Assembly: GCF_024643285.1 (NCBI RefSeq)
Contig: NZ_JAMSLW010000001.1
Location: 741,239-805,238, forward strand
Direction of reading: 5' to 3'
DNA: 64,000 nucleotides
Source of the DNA: Parapedobacter lycopersici
GTDB lineage: Bacteria > Bacteroidota > Bacteroidia > Sphingobacteriales > Sphingobacteriaceae
Shown: positions 46,086 through 54,568 of the stretch, piece by piece
Position numbering within the stretch: the stretch's first letter is position 1
How the letters are laid out: every line of letters begins with the position of its first letter
Made by a program: the position numbers and the translations under genes
Notes under the pieces: generated by a model
What the model saw: the letters and a program-made list of their open reading frames with translations, nothing else
What the model was told of the DNA's origin: nothing
Databases searched by the model: none

Positions 46086-47308
46086 TCCGCAACGGGAACA
46101 TACCGACGCGTGATGTGTTGCCGGATGTAAATAACAAATGCCAGTGCAATCAGCGCACCGGCTATCCCCTGGAATACGAGCGTATAATGAATGCCCCATA
46201 ACTGGGCTAATGCGCCGATCAGCAGACTCCCGATCGGGAATATCCCCTGAAATGCCATGATATAGTAACTGATGGCCCGTGCACGCAGCGCGGGCATCGC
46301 ATGGGTCTGGATATAGGTATTGATACTGGAGTTCTGTACCATCATACCCATCGCGGCAAGCATGGTACTGATCAATGCAATGGGCAGCCAGGCAGCAAAG
46401 GAGAGCAGCAGGATTCCGAATGCAAATAAACCGGCAGCTTTCATCACGCGGAACCGCAGGTTCGCGCCTGCCTGGAGCCGGGCCATGTAAATGGCGCCGA
46501 ACATGGCCCCTAAGCCGGCGGCGCTCTCAAACCAGCTGAAGATCGTGGCATCGCCATTGTACATTTCGCGGGCAACAACAGGCAATAGTGTCGTATAAGG
46601 AATAACCAGCAGGCTGGATGCGCCAAGCAGCAGAATCAGTGAAGAAAGATGCGGAGAATGGCGTAGGTAATTAAATCCTTCCTTCAGCCCCTGCCACGCA
46701 CTTTCCTGTTTTCGTGGAACCGGCTGCTCGACCAGCTTCATGGCAAAAAGCGAACCCAGTACGGCAATGAAACTGACGAAGTTGACGCCGAAGCATACCG
46801 CCTCGCCAAAATTACTCAGCAGTATACCGCCCACCGCGGGACCCAGCATCCGGGCGGCGTTAAATGCCGACGAGTTCAGCGCGATGGCATTCGGAAGATC
46901 AGCTTTTTCCGGCACCAACTCGACCATAAGCGACTGCCGTGCCGTCACATCAAAGGTGTTGATCACCCCCTGGATGAAACTCAGTGCACCGATCCACCAA
47001 ACATTGTAGTGGCCAATGAGAATCAGCAGTGTCAGCGCACCCGCCTGCAGCATCAACCCAAACTGGGTGGTCAGTACGATCCGGTAGCGGTTATGGCGGT
47101 CGACAAAATTGCCGATAAACGGTGCCAGTACCAGCGAAGGAGCCAAAGAAACAAACGAAACAAGCCCAAGGATAAAAGCGGATTCAGTAAGCCGGTAAAC
47201 GAGCCAGCTGACTGCGATGCGCTGCATCCAGGTACCCATCAGTGAGATGGCCTGCCCAGTGAAATGAAGCCGGTAATTGCGATGCTTAAGGGCTCTGAAA
47301 ATATACAT
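46082..47308 (-). CDS. MFS transporter (EntS/DHA3-like)
   Basis: The 408-residue protein has about 12 transmembrane helices. The N-terminus FRALKHRNYRLHFTGQAISLMGTWMQ is typical of the MFS_3/EntS-like drug and siderophore exporters, and GNFVDRHNRYR is the loop 2-3 motif. The substrate is unknown. It converges on rodA with a four-base stop overlap. No exact -7 box was found upstream; the interval 47309-47504 is shared with the promoter region of the divergent aldolase gene. Confidence 0.85.
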   Translation of the reverse strand: MYIFRALKHRNYRLHFTGQAISLMGTWMQRIAVSWLVYRLTESAFILGLVSFVSLAPSLVLAPFIGNFVDRHNRYRIVLTTQFGLMLQAGALTLLILIGHYNVWWIGALSFIQGVINTFDVTARQSLMVELVPEKADLPNAIALNSSAFNAARMLGPAVGGILLSNFGEAVCFGVNFVSFIAVLGSLFAMKLVEQPVPRKQESAWQGLKEGFNYLRHSPHLSSLILLLGASSLLVIPYTTLLPVVAREMYNGDATIFSWFESAAGLGAMFGAIYMARLQAGANLRFRVMKAAGLFAFGILLLSFAAWLPIALISTMLAAMGMMVQNSSINTYIQTHAMPALRARAISYYIMAFQGIFPIGSLLIGALAQLWGIHYTLVFQGIAGALIALAFVIYIRQHITRRYVPVAD

Positions 47309-47504
47309 GCTTGTTGATTAGCGGCTGTATTCCGAATGCCGTATCCGGTACAAAATCCATACCATAGCACCCGTGTGGGAAGAACAAAATACCCCATCGG
47401 CCGAAGTACCGCAACCGGCTTTTACAGTCCGACAATATTCCGTACCTTTACCATCGGTTTATATTTTCCTCATTTATCCACTGGATAACCTTATTACAAC
47501 GCAT

Positions 47505-48164
47505 ATGAAATTTTTTATTGACACCGCCAACCTGGATCAGATCCGTGAAGCCCAGGATTTAGGCGTACTGGATGGCGTAACGACCAATCCCAGCCTGATG
47601 GCCAAAGAAGGCATCACCGGCAAAGCAAATATCATCAACCACTATAAAGCGATATGTGACATTGTGGATGGCGATGTAAGCGCCGAAGTGATTGCCACCG
47701 ATTATGAAAACATCATTAAAGAGGGAATGGAACTTGCCGCGCTCCATAAAAAAATCGTGGTTAAGGTACCCATGATCAAGGACGGCGTAAAGGCGATCAA
47801 ACATTTCAGCAGCAACGGGATCAGGACAAACTGTACACTCGTGTTCTCCACTGGACAGGCATTGCTGGCCGCCAAAGCGGGAGCTACCTATGTTTCTCCG
47901 TTTATCGGCCGGCTGGATGACATCTCCACTGACGGCATCGGGCTGATCGAAGACATCCGGCTGGTGTATGACAATTACAATTTCGAAACTCAGATCCTAG
48001 CCGCCTCTATCCGGCATTCGACACACATTCTGGAATGCGCACGGGTCGGCGCCGACGTGATGACCGGTCCCCTATCCGCCATTCTCGCACTGCTTAAACA
48101 TCCGCTTACCGACAGCGGACTTGCACAGTTCCTGGCTGACCATGCCAAGGCTGCGGGGAAATAA
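47505..48164 (+). CDS. fsa: Transaldolase-like fructose-6-phosphate aldolase (TalC/FSA family)
   Basis: The start is the ATG at 47505 ([20 protein letters not shown]). The longer frame from 47373 adds 44 residues unlike the family and overlaps a TACCTTTA promoter-like box at 47443-47450. The 219-residue protein is a short class I aldolase: [12 protein letters not shown] near residue 25, the Schiff-base lysine in VVKVPM near residue 86, [19 protein letters not shown] and [10 protein letters not shown]. Members either catalyse transaldolase chemistry or cleave fructose 6-phosphate; I cannot tell which. A terminator follows. Confidence 0.93.
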   Translation: MKFFIDTANLDQIREAQDLGVLDGVTTNPSLMAKEGITGKANIINHYKAICDIVDGDVSAEVIATDYENIIKEGMELAALHKKIVVKVPMIKDGVKAIKHFSSNGIRTNCTLVFSTGQALLAAKAGATYVSPFIGRLDDISTDGIGLIEDIRLVYDNYNFETQILAASIRHSTHILECARVGADVMTGPLSAILALLKHPLTDSGLAQFLADHAKAAGK

Positions 48165-48182
48165 GCAACGACACCGTTTTGT

Positions 48183-48224
48183 AAACCGGAAGTAAAGTAA
48201 CCGCTTTTGCTTCCGGTTTTTTTT
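48183..48224 (+). terminator. Rho-independent terminator of fsa
   Basis: AAACCGGAAG (48183-48192) pairs with CTTCCGGTTT (48210-48219) and is followed by further T residues to 48224. The end of this T-tract is also the -33 TTTG of the Fur-family gene. Confidence 0.8.
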
Positions 48225-48252
48225 GCTTATCTTGTCAGCTTACGTATTTTTG
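48222..48252 (+). promoter_or_regulatory. Promoter of the Fur-family gene
   Basis: TTTG at 48222-48225 and TATTTTTG at 48245-48252 are 19 bp apart. The ATG is seven bases after the -7 box, so the message is probably leaderless. Confidence 0.65.
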
Positions 48253-48259
48253 TAAAACC

Positions 48260-48730
48260 ATGTTGAGAGCTATCGACGACACAGCCCCGGTTTTGGCGAA
48301 TGATAAATTCGTACGCCTGCTCCGCCAGCACAAGCTGAAGGTAACGCAGCCGCGGCTCTGTGTATTGGGTGTTGTCGCGGCAAAAGATACGGCCATTTCC
48401 CAACCCGAACTGGAGAAGCTGCTCGGCAACGAGATCGACCGGGTAACGCTTTACCGTGTGCTGGCGACCTTCGAGGAGAAAGGTATTTTTCATAAGATTT
48501 TTGACTTACACGGAACGGCTACATATGCCCTCTGTTCTACGGAATGTGACGAGCACCATCATCACGATGAGCACGTGCATTTCATCTGCTCGGCGTGCAA
48601 CAGCATCTATTGCCTTGATGACATCAAACTACCCAAGATCAACCTTCCCAAAGGGTATCAACTCAATTCGGTTGGCATTAATGCCGTTGGTCTCTGCGCG
48701 CAGTGCCGTTCGACGACAATCTCCAAGTAA
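48260..48730 (+). CDS. Fur-family metalloregulator
   Basis: The 156-residue protein has the Fur winged helix (KLKVTQPRLCVLGVV and DRVTLYRVLATFEEKGI), then a histidine-rich metal-binding hinge CDEHHHHDEHVHF and two CxxC structural zinc pairs, CSAC near residue 113 and CAQC near 147. It senses iron, zinc or peroxide; the member type (Fur, Zur or PerR) is not clear by eye. It is a single gene with its own promoter. No obvious Fur target lies beside it except the AT-rich island and pbpC. Confidence 0.92.
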   Translation: MLRAIDDTAPVLANDKFVRLLRQHKLKVTQPRLCVLGVVAAKDTAISQPELEKLLGNEIDRVTLYRVLATFEEKGIFHKIFDLHGTATYALCSTECDEHHHHDEHVHFICSACNSIYCLDDIKLPKINLPKGYQLNSVGINAVGLCAQCRSTTISK

Positions 48731-49204
48731 CCGGCAACAAAACCCACATCATTTAACGGATTAGCTCAAGCACCAAGTCGCTTACCCAGCGGTGGTTGAC
48801 CTATAACCCTGTATCTCCTTCGTCTCTGATTTTATGGCAATTTCAGCCTGTAGGGCAATGCTAAATACGATAATATTTTATGCTAAAATTTTAATAAACC
48901 AATATTTAAAATATTTAAAATAAATTGATTGTATAATTATACATATAGTAAAAATACACATCAATTATTTTAGCAATCAGCAAACTGATTCGGTCTTTTT
49001 ACGAAAAAACCCTTTCACGGCTTTACAACAGCGATTAAAGCTAAAACAACCAATAAATAAATTGATAAAATTTTAGCAAAACATATATAATATGTTTATA
49101 AACAACTAAATATTATCATTTATATATAGTAATACATTTAATATTGTTTTAGCTTAAATACGAATGGTTCAGGTGATCGATATTTTTGTACTTTTAGCGA
49201 ACAC
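48731..49204. other. AT-rich intergenic island with repeated TTTTAGC motifs
   Basis: This 474-bp interval has no convincing gene. From about 48860 to 49170 it is strongly A+T-rich compared with both sides. TTTTAGC or its complement GCTAAAA occurs at 48882, 48968, 49040, 49071, 49147 and 49192. Perfect palindromes TGTATAATTATACA (48930-48943) and GTTTATAAAC (49094-49103) and direct repeats of AATATTTAAA at 48901 are also present. The last part holds the pbpC promoter. Confidence 0.7.
49181..49188 (+). promoter_or_regulatory. -7 promoter element of pbpC
   Basis: TATTTTTG, a full match, 16 bases before the pbpC ATG; one of the TTTTAGC motifs lies between the two. Confidence 0.55.
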
Positions 49205-51601
49205 ATGGCATGGATAAAAAAACAGGTTACGCGGTTCGGCGCGTTTTGCCGCACCGGGAAGGGTCGTATCTTCCTTGCATGCATCGTGGCTTTCCTACTT
49301 GTGTTTTACTTTTCACTGCCCCGTCCCCTCTTCACCGCTCCTACCTCATTCGTTGTTGAAGACCAGCATGGCGAGCTATTGGGTGCAGCCATTGCAGCCG
49401 ACGGACAATGGCGGTTCCCGATAGCGGACAGCATTCCCGATAAGTTCATAAAATGTATTGTCGCATTTGAGGATAAACGCTTCTGGTACCATCCGGGTGT
49501 TGACCCCGCCGCAATGGCCCGTGCCGTGATGCAGAACCTGGCGGGCGACCGGATCGTGAGCGGGGGAAGCACGCTGAGCATGCAGGTGATCCGGATGAGT
49601 CGCAATAAACCCCGTACCATCGGACAGAAACTGATTGAAGCATTCCTGGCCATCCGGCTGGAGGCAGGATACAGCAAGATGGCAATCCTTAAGCTATACA
49701 GTGCCAATGCACCTTTCGGCAGCAATGTCGTCGGACTCGATGCAGCGGCCTGGCGTTATTTCGGTCGCCCGCCCGCACAATTGTCGTGGGCAGAAACCGC
49801 AACACTTGCCGTTTTACCCAATGCACCGTCACTGGTGCATCCGGGGCGCAACCGTACGCTGCTCCTCGCCAAACGCAACAGCCTGCTCGACCGGCTCGCG
49901 GCGAACCAGACCATCAGCACGGCCACGGCCGACCTTGCCAAACTGGAGCCGCTACCCGAAAAACCGCATCCGCTTCCCCGGCTGGCTCCCCACCTGCTTG
50001 AGCGATTCAAAGCCGAATACCGGGACGCCGTACCGAATACCCGCATCCGTACCTCGCTCAATGCCGGATTGCAGCAACAGGTGACACGCATCATTGACCG
50101 CCACCACCGCCACCTTAGCGCCAACGGCATCCACAACGCCGCGGCACTGGTATTGGAAGTGGAGACCGGCAGGGCAATGGCCTACGTGGGGAATGTACAC
50201 CATCCCCAGCATCCCGAAGCCGAAAGCCAGGTCGATATGATCACGGCACTGCGGAGCCCGGGAAGCACGCTGAAGCCGCTGCTGTATGCCGCTATGCTGA
50301 CGGACGGGTTAATCCTCCCCCACACGCTGATTCCCGATGTTCCCACGCAGATCGGAGGTTACACGCCGCAGAATTACGACCTGGGGTATGATGGCGCCAT
50401 CCCGGCTTCGCGCGCGCTGAGCCGCTCCCTGAATATACCAGCGGTAAAGATGCTGCAGCAATACAAATACCAGCGTTTTTATCCGTTCCTGAAAAAAGTG
50501 GGCATCAGGAGCCTCGACCGGCCTGCCGATTTCTACGGACTGTCCATGATTCTGGGCGGATGTGAAACAACCATGTGGCAACTGGCGGGCACTTATGCCA
50601 GCATGGCCCGTACGTTGAACCATTATGCGCGTTACAATGCCAATTACGACGCGGGTGACTATCATGCTCCCACCTATATGGACCATGTCCCTGACAGAAA
50701 AGCCACGATAGAACGGTCGGCCGTCATCGACCATGCTTCCCTGTATTTTACATTCCAGGCCATGAATGAGGTTATGCGGCCGGGTGAAGAGGGATTGTGG
50801 GAGCAGTTTGCTTCTTCAAAAAAAATCGCATGGAAGACCGGGACCAGTTTTGGCTTCCGCGATGGATGGGCAGTTGGACTGACTCCGGGGTACGTTGTGT
50901 GCGTATGGGTAGGCAATGCCGATGGCGAGGGACGACCGGGTCTTACAGGAATTGAAACTGCTGCCCCCATCCTCTTCGATATTTTTGACCTGCTTCCATC
51001 GACGGGCTGGTTTAACCCACCGGTCGACCGCATGGTACAGACGCCTGTATGCCGCCAGAGCGGGCATCTCGCCGGCGTCGACTGTCCGGACCCGGATACG
51101 GTATACCTGCCGGTAATGGGACTTAAATCGACCGTATGCCCATATCATCAATCGATCCATACCAATGCCGGCGGAAATCTGCGGGTAACCGCCGACTGCA
51201 CACCGGCTACAGGCATGGTGCGACGGCAATGGTTCGTACTGCCCCCTGCCATGGCCTACTATTATAAAATGCGGCACAGCAACTACCGGGAGTTGCCGCC
51301 TTTTGCCCCCGGCTGTATTCCGGAAGAGCAAAATCAGGTCATGGAAATGATTTATCCGAAGAACAATGCGAAAATTTACATACCTTTAGAGATCGATGGG
51401 CAGCGTGGCCAGGTGATTTTCAACGTCGCGCACCGCAGGCAGGACAGCCGGATATACTGGCATCTTGATGAAACCTTCGTCGGCGAAACGGAAAATTTTC
51501 ACCAGCTGGCGCTGACGATTCCCGCCGGCGTCCATACCATCACGCTGGTGGATGCCAACGGCGCACGGATCAGCCAGCGATTTGAAATTTTAGCCAAATA
51601 A
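49205..51601 (+). CDS. pbpC: Penicillin-binding protein 1C
   Basis: The 798-residue bifunctional class A PBP has one N-terminal membrane helix and a glycosyltransferase domain with the catalytic glutamate in AFEDKRFWYHPGVDP and the block GGSTLSMQVIRM. The transpeptidase domain shows SPGSTLKP, SRSLN and WKTGTSFGFRD. The C-terminal 90 residues, beginning near MEMIYPKNNAKI, match the PBP1C-specific extra domain. It polymerises and crosslinks peptidoglycan. In many bacteria pbpC sits beside an alpha-2-macroglobulin gene; here it does not. The next gene starts two bases after the stop. Confidence 0.94.
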   Translation: MAWIKKQVTRFGAFCRTGKGRIFLACIVAFLLVFYFSLPRPLFTAPTSFVVEDQHGELLGAAIAADGQWRFPIADSIPDKFIKCIVAFEDKRFWYHPGVDPAAMARAVMQNLAGDRIVSGGSTLSMQVIRMSRNKPRTIGQKLIEAFLAIRLEAGYSKMAILKLYSANAPFGSNVVGLDAAAWRYFGRPPAQLSWAETATLAVLPNAPSLVHPGRNRTLLLAKRNSLLDRLAANQTISTATADLAKLEPLPEKPHPLPRLAPHLLERFKAEYRDAVPNTRIRTSLNAGLQQQVTRIIDRHHRHLSANGIHNAAALVLEVETGRAMAYVGNVHHPQHPEAESQVDMITALRSPGSTLKPLLYAAMLTDGLILPHTLIPDVPTQIGGYTPQNYDLGYDGAIPASRALSRSLNIPAVKMLQQYKYQRFYPFLKKVGIRSLDRPADFYGLSMILGGCETTMWQLAGTYASMARTLNHYARYNANYDAGDYHAPTYMDHVPDRKATIERSAVIDHASLYFTFQAMNEVMRPGEEGLWEQFASSKKIAWKTGTSFGFRDGWAVGLTPGYVVCVWVGNADGEGRPGLTGIETAAPILFDIFDLLPSTGWFNPPVDRMVQTPVCRQSGHLAGVDCPDPDTVYLPVMGLKSTVCPYHQSIHTNAGGNLRVTADCTPATGMVRRQWFVLPPAMAYYYKMRHSNYRELPPFAPGCIPEEQNQVMEMIYPKNNAKIYIPLEIDGQRGQVIFNVAHRRQDSRIYWHLDETFVGETENFHQLALTIPAGVHTITLVDANGARISQRFEILAK

Positions 51602-51603
51602 AC

Positions 51604-52314
51604 ATGCTCGAAGCAATTGACCTTCAACAGGTGCTGGTACTTGATATCGAAACGGTATCGCAAAAAGCGGTTTACGCGGAGCTGCCCGATCATTTCCGGG
51701 AATTGTGGGCACACAAAGTAAAGCAGGCCCTCGAAGCGGACGAAACACCGGCCGATGTATACCCCCGCGCAGGCCTGTATGCCGAATTCGGAAAAATCGT
51801 CTGCATCAGCGTAGGGATATTCCACCAAAGTCAGGGGCGGCTATGTTTCCGCCTGAAATCATTCACCCATACCGACGAGTCGGAATTATTGTCTGGTTTT
51901 GCGCAGCTGTTGCAGCAACAGCCACCAAATCTCACCCTTTGTGCACACAATGGCAAGGGGTTCGATTTCCCTTACCTCTGCAAACGGTTGCTGATCAACG
52001 GTCAGCCGATACCGGCTCAGCTCAACGTCATCGGCAAGAAACCGTGGGAAATCAACCACCTGGATACCATGGATCTCTGGCGGTTCGGCGACTTCCGCAG
52101 CAGTGCTTCACTCAGCCTGATCGCAGCGGCATTCGGCATCCCCACACCTAAAGACGACATCAGCGGAGCAGATGTGTACCGGGTATACTATGAAGAAAAC
52201 AACCTGGAGCGTATCCGTGTCTATTGTGAAAAAGATGTCATTACAACGGCACAGATCTTGCGAAGGATGCGCAATGAGCCGTTAATTGCACAAACGGATA
52301 TTAGTTTTGCATAA
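51604..52314 (+). CDS. DnaQ-like/PolB-type 3'-5' exonuclease
   Basis: The 236-residue protein has an RNase H-like exonuclease fold: ExoI motif VLDIETVSQ with the DxE pair (residues 13-15), ExoII LCAHNGKGFDFPYL and ExoIII YCEKDVITT with a final aspartate. This matches the predicted PolB-like 3'-5' exonuclease family. It has no polymerase domain. It lies two bases after pbpC and 29 bases before the RNase R gene, so the three may share a transcript. The substrate, DNA or RNA, is not known. Confidence 0.88.
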   Translation: MLEAIDLQQVLVLDIETVSQKAVYAELPDHFRELWAHKVKQALEADETPADVYPRAGLYAEFGKIVCISVGIFHQSQGRLCFRLKSFTHTDESELLSGFAQLLQQQPPNLTLCAHNGKGFDFPYLCKRLLINGQPIPAQLNVIGKKPWEINHLDTMDLWRFGDFRSSASLSLIAAAFGIPTPKDDISGADVYRVYYEENNLERIRVYCEKDVITTAQILRRMRNEPLIAQTDISFA

Positions 52315-52343
52315 CCTTATTTGCATTAAAAAAAACAACACAC

Positions 52344-54482
52344 ATGTCAACAAAAAAAACCAACGCTTTCCGACATATCCTGACACAGCTCATCTCGGAC
52401 ATATTCGAAAAATCAGGCAACAAACCATTGAATTACAAACAGGTGGCTGCCAAACTCAATCTTTCGGACCCCGAATCGCGCAGTGCCATCCACAGCATTC
52501 TTGAAGAGGAATCGCGGACGGGACAGGGCGGGCGGTTCAAGGAAACCGAAAAAGGCAGGTATATCCTAAAGGAATTACAGGCATTTGTCATCGGTAAGGT
52601 AGACATGACGGCGGATGGTTCGGCGTTTGTCATCCCCGAGGACGAGTTTGAAGACGATATTTACATCGCACCGCGCAAGCTCCGTCAGGCGCTGCACAGC
52701 GACCGGGTAAAGGTACACACCTATGAAAAACGCCGGGGTAAGCGCAAAGAGGGTGAAGTGGTGGAGATACTGGAGCGTGCGCGTACCGAGTTTACAGGCA
52801 CCATTACCATATCACCACAGTTCGCTTTCCTCATTGCGGATGACCGCAAGATGCTGAATGACATTTTCGTGCCACTGGCCGGCCTCAATGGCGCCAAAGA
52901 CGGGGAAAAAGTGATTGTATCCATCACCGAATGGCCGCAGGACAGTAAAAACCCAGTGGGCAGGGTCAAACACGTGCTGGGTAAAAAAGGGGAGAATGAT
53001 ACGGAGATGAATGCCATACTGGCCGACTTCGGATTCCCGCTGGAATTTCCGGCCGAAGTGGAAAAGGAAACCACTACCTTTCCATCGGCCATACCCCCTG
53101 ATGAAATAGGCAGGCGCCGTGATTTCCGGGATATCACCACATTTACCATCGACCCCGCGGACGCAAAAGATTTTGACGATGCCATTTCGTTCCAGCAGCT
53201 TCCCAATGGCCATTATGAGATCGGTGTCCATATTGCCGACGTAACTTACTACGTCAGGCCGGAAACACCGCTGGACAAGGAAGCATTCGAACGCGGGACA
53301 TCCGTTTACCTGGTAGACCGGGTAATTCCCATGCTGCCCGAACGGTTATCAAACGACCTCTGCTCACTCCGGCCCAACGAAGACCGGCTGAGTTTCTCGG
53401 CCGTATTTGAAATGGATGCCAATGCCAACATCGTCCAGGAATGGTTCGGGCGCACGGTCATCCACTCCGACCGGCGCTTCAGCTATGAGGAAGCCCAGGA
53501 GATACTCGACCAGAAAAGCGGCGAGTACAGCATTGAACTGCTTGAATTAAACCGGCTTGCCTATATTCTCCGCGAGCGGAAGTTTAAGCACGGGGCCATC
53601 AGCTTTGAAACTACCGAAGTTAAATTCAGACTGGACAAAAACGGGAAACCGCTGGGCGTGTATGTCAAAGAAAGGAGAGATGCGCATAAGCTCATTGAAG
53701 ACTTTATGCTGCTGGCTAACCGACGCGTAGCCGAATTCATCGGCAAGCAGGGAAAAGGAAAAAGCAAAAAAACCTTCGTTTACCGGGTGCACGATGCGCC
53801 CAACGAGCAGAGCATCGCCAGCTTCGCACAGTTTGCCGCCCGCTTCGGCTATAAAATCAATACCAAGTCGGACCGTGAGACCGCCCGCTCGCTCAACACA
53901 CTTATGGAGCGGATCGAGGGCACCAAAGAACAGAATGTACTGACCTCACTGGCCATCCGTTCCATGGCCAAAGCGATTTACACAACCAAAAAAACCAGCC
54001 ATTACGGGTTGGCGTTCGACTACTACACCCACTTCACCTCTCCTATCCGGCGTTACCCCGATGTCATGGTGCACCGGCTCCTGGAGCACTACCTGTCGGA
54101 TGGCAAGCCTGTCAACGCCGAAGCCTATGAGAAAATGTGCGAGCATTCCTCCCAGATGGAGAAGAAAGCCGCCGACGCCGAGCGGGCATCCGTGAAATAC
54201 AAACAAGCGGAGTTCCTGCAGGATCAGGTTGGCGAGACCTTCCTTGGCATCATATCAGGCGTTACGGAATGGGGGATGTACGTGGAAATCGAAGAGAACA
54301 AATGCGAGGGCATGGTACGGTTGCGGGATATTACCGATGACTTCTATGCACTTGACGAAAAGAACTACGCCATCATCGGACAGCGGAAAAAGAAAAAATA
54401 CCAGCTGGGTGATGAAGTGCGCATCAAGGTAAAAAAAGTGGATCTGGCAAAACGGCAGATTGATTTTACCCTGGTATCGTAA
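52344..54482 (+). CDS. rnr: Ribonuclease R
   Basis: The 712-residue 3'-5' exoribonuclease has an N-terminal winged-helix/RNase R domain, cold-shock domains (residues 70-230), the RNB catalytic domain with TIDPADAKDFDDAISF holding the metal-binding aspartates, FTSPIRRYPDVMVHRLL, and a C-terminal S1 domain from about residue 630. It degrades structured RNA and helps in quality control of rRNA and mRNA. The ATG is set by the domain start. Sequence before it has no clear promoter, in keeping with read-through from pbpC. Confidence 0.95.
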   Translation: MSTKKTNAFRHILTQLISDIFEKSGNKPLNYKQVAAKLNLSDPESRSAIHSILEEESRTGQGGRFKETEKGRYILKELQAFVIGKVDMTADGSAFVIPEDEFEDDIYIAPRKLRQALHSDRVKVHTYEKRRGKRKEGEVVEILERARTEFTGTITISPQFAFLIADDRKMLNDIFVPLAGLNGAKDGEKVIVSITEWPQDSKNPVGRVKHVLGKKGENDTEMNAILADFGFPLEFPAEVEKETTTFPSAIPPDEIGRRRDFRDITTFTIDPADAKDFDDAISFQQLPNGHYEIGVHIADVTYYVRPETPLDKEAFERGTSVYLVDRVIPMLPERLSNDLCSLRPNEDRLSFSAVFEMDANANIVQEWFGRTVIHSDRRFSYEEAQEILDQKSGEYSIELLELNRLAYILRERKFKHGAISFETTEVKFRLDKNGKPLGVYVKERRDAHKLIEDFMLLANRRVAEFIGKQGKGKSKKTFVYRVHDAPNEQSIASFAQFAARFGYKINTKSDRETARSLNTLMERIEGTKEQNVLTSLAIRSMAKAIYTTKKTSHYGLAFDYYTHFTSPIRRYPDVMVHRLLEHYLSDGKPVNAEAYEKMCEHSSQMEKKAADAERASVKYKQAEFLQDQVGETFLGIISGVTEWGMYVEIEENKCEGMVRLRDITDDFYALDEKNYAIIGQRKKKKYQLGDEVRIKVKKVDLAKRQIDFTLVS

Positions 54483-54505
54483 CCCTTTGGAGATGTAAAA
54501 ATTAT

Positions 54506-54540
54506 TATTTTTGTATATGACCGGCAGCTGGCTGCCGGTC
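54506..54540 (+). promoter_or_regulatory. Promoter and 5' hairpin of the AI-2E family gene
   Basis: TATTTTTG at 54506-54513 is a full match to the -7 element. Directly after it, GACCGGCAGC and GCTGCCGGTC (54519-54540) form a ten-bp stem around TG. The transcript would begin at or next to the hairpin, about 28 bases before the ATG. Confidence 0.55.
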
Positions 54541-54568
54541 ATGCTGCCAGCGATAAACATAAACTGAT

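Noticed and set aside
47373-47504. 44-residue extension of the aldolase
   Set aside because: It is unlike the family, which begins with MKFFIDTAN, and it covers a promoter-like box.
48731-49204. Chromosomal replication origin
   Set aside because: The region is AT-rich with palindromes, but no clear cluster of DnaA boxes (TTATnCACA) was found and dnaA, dnaN or other usual neighbours are missing.
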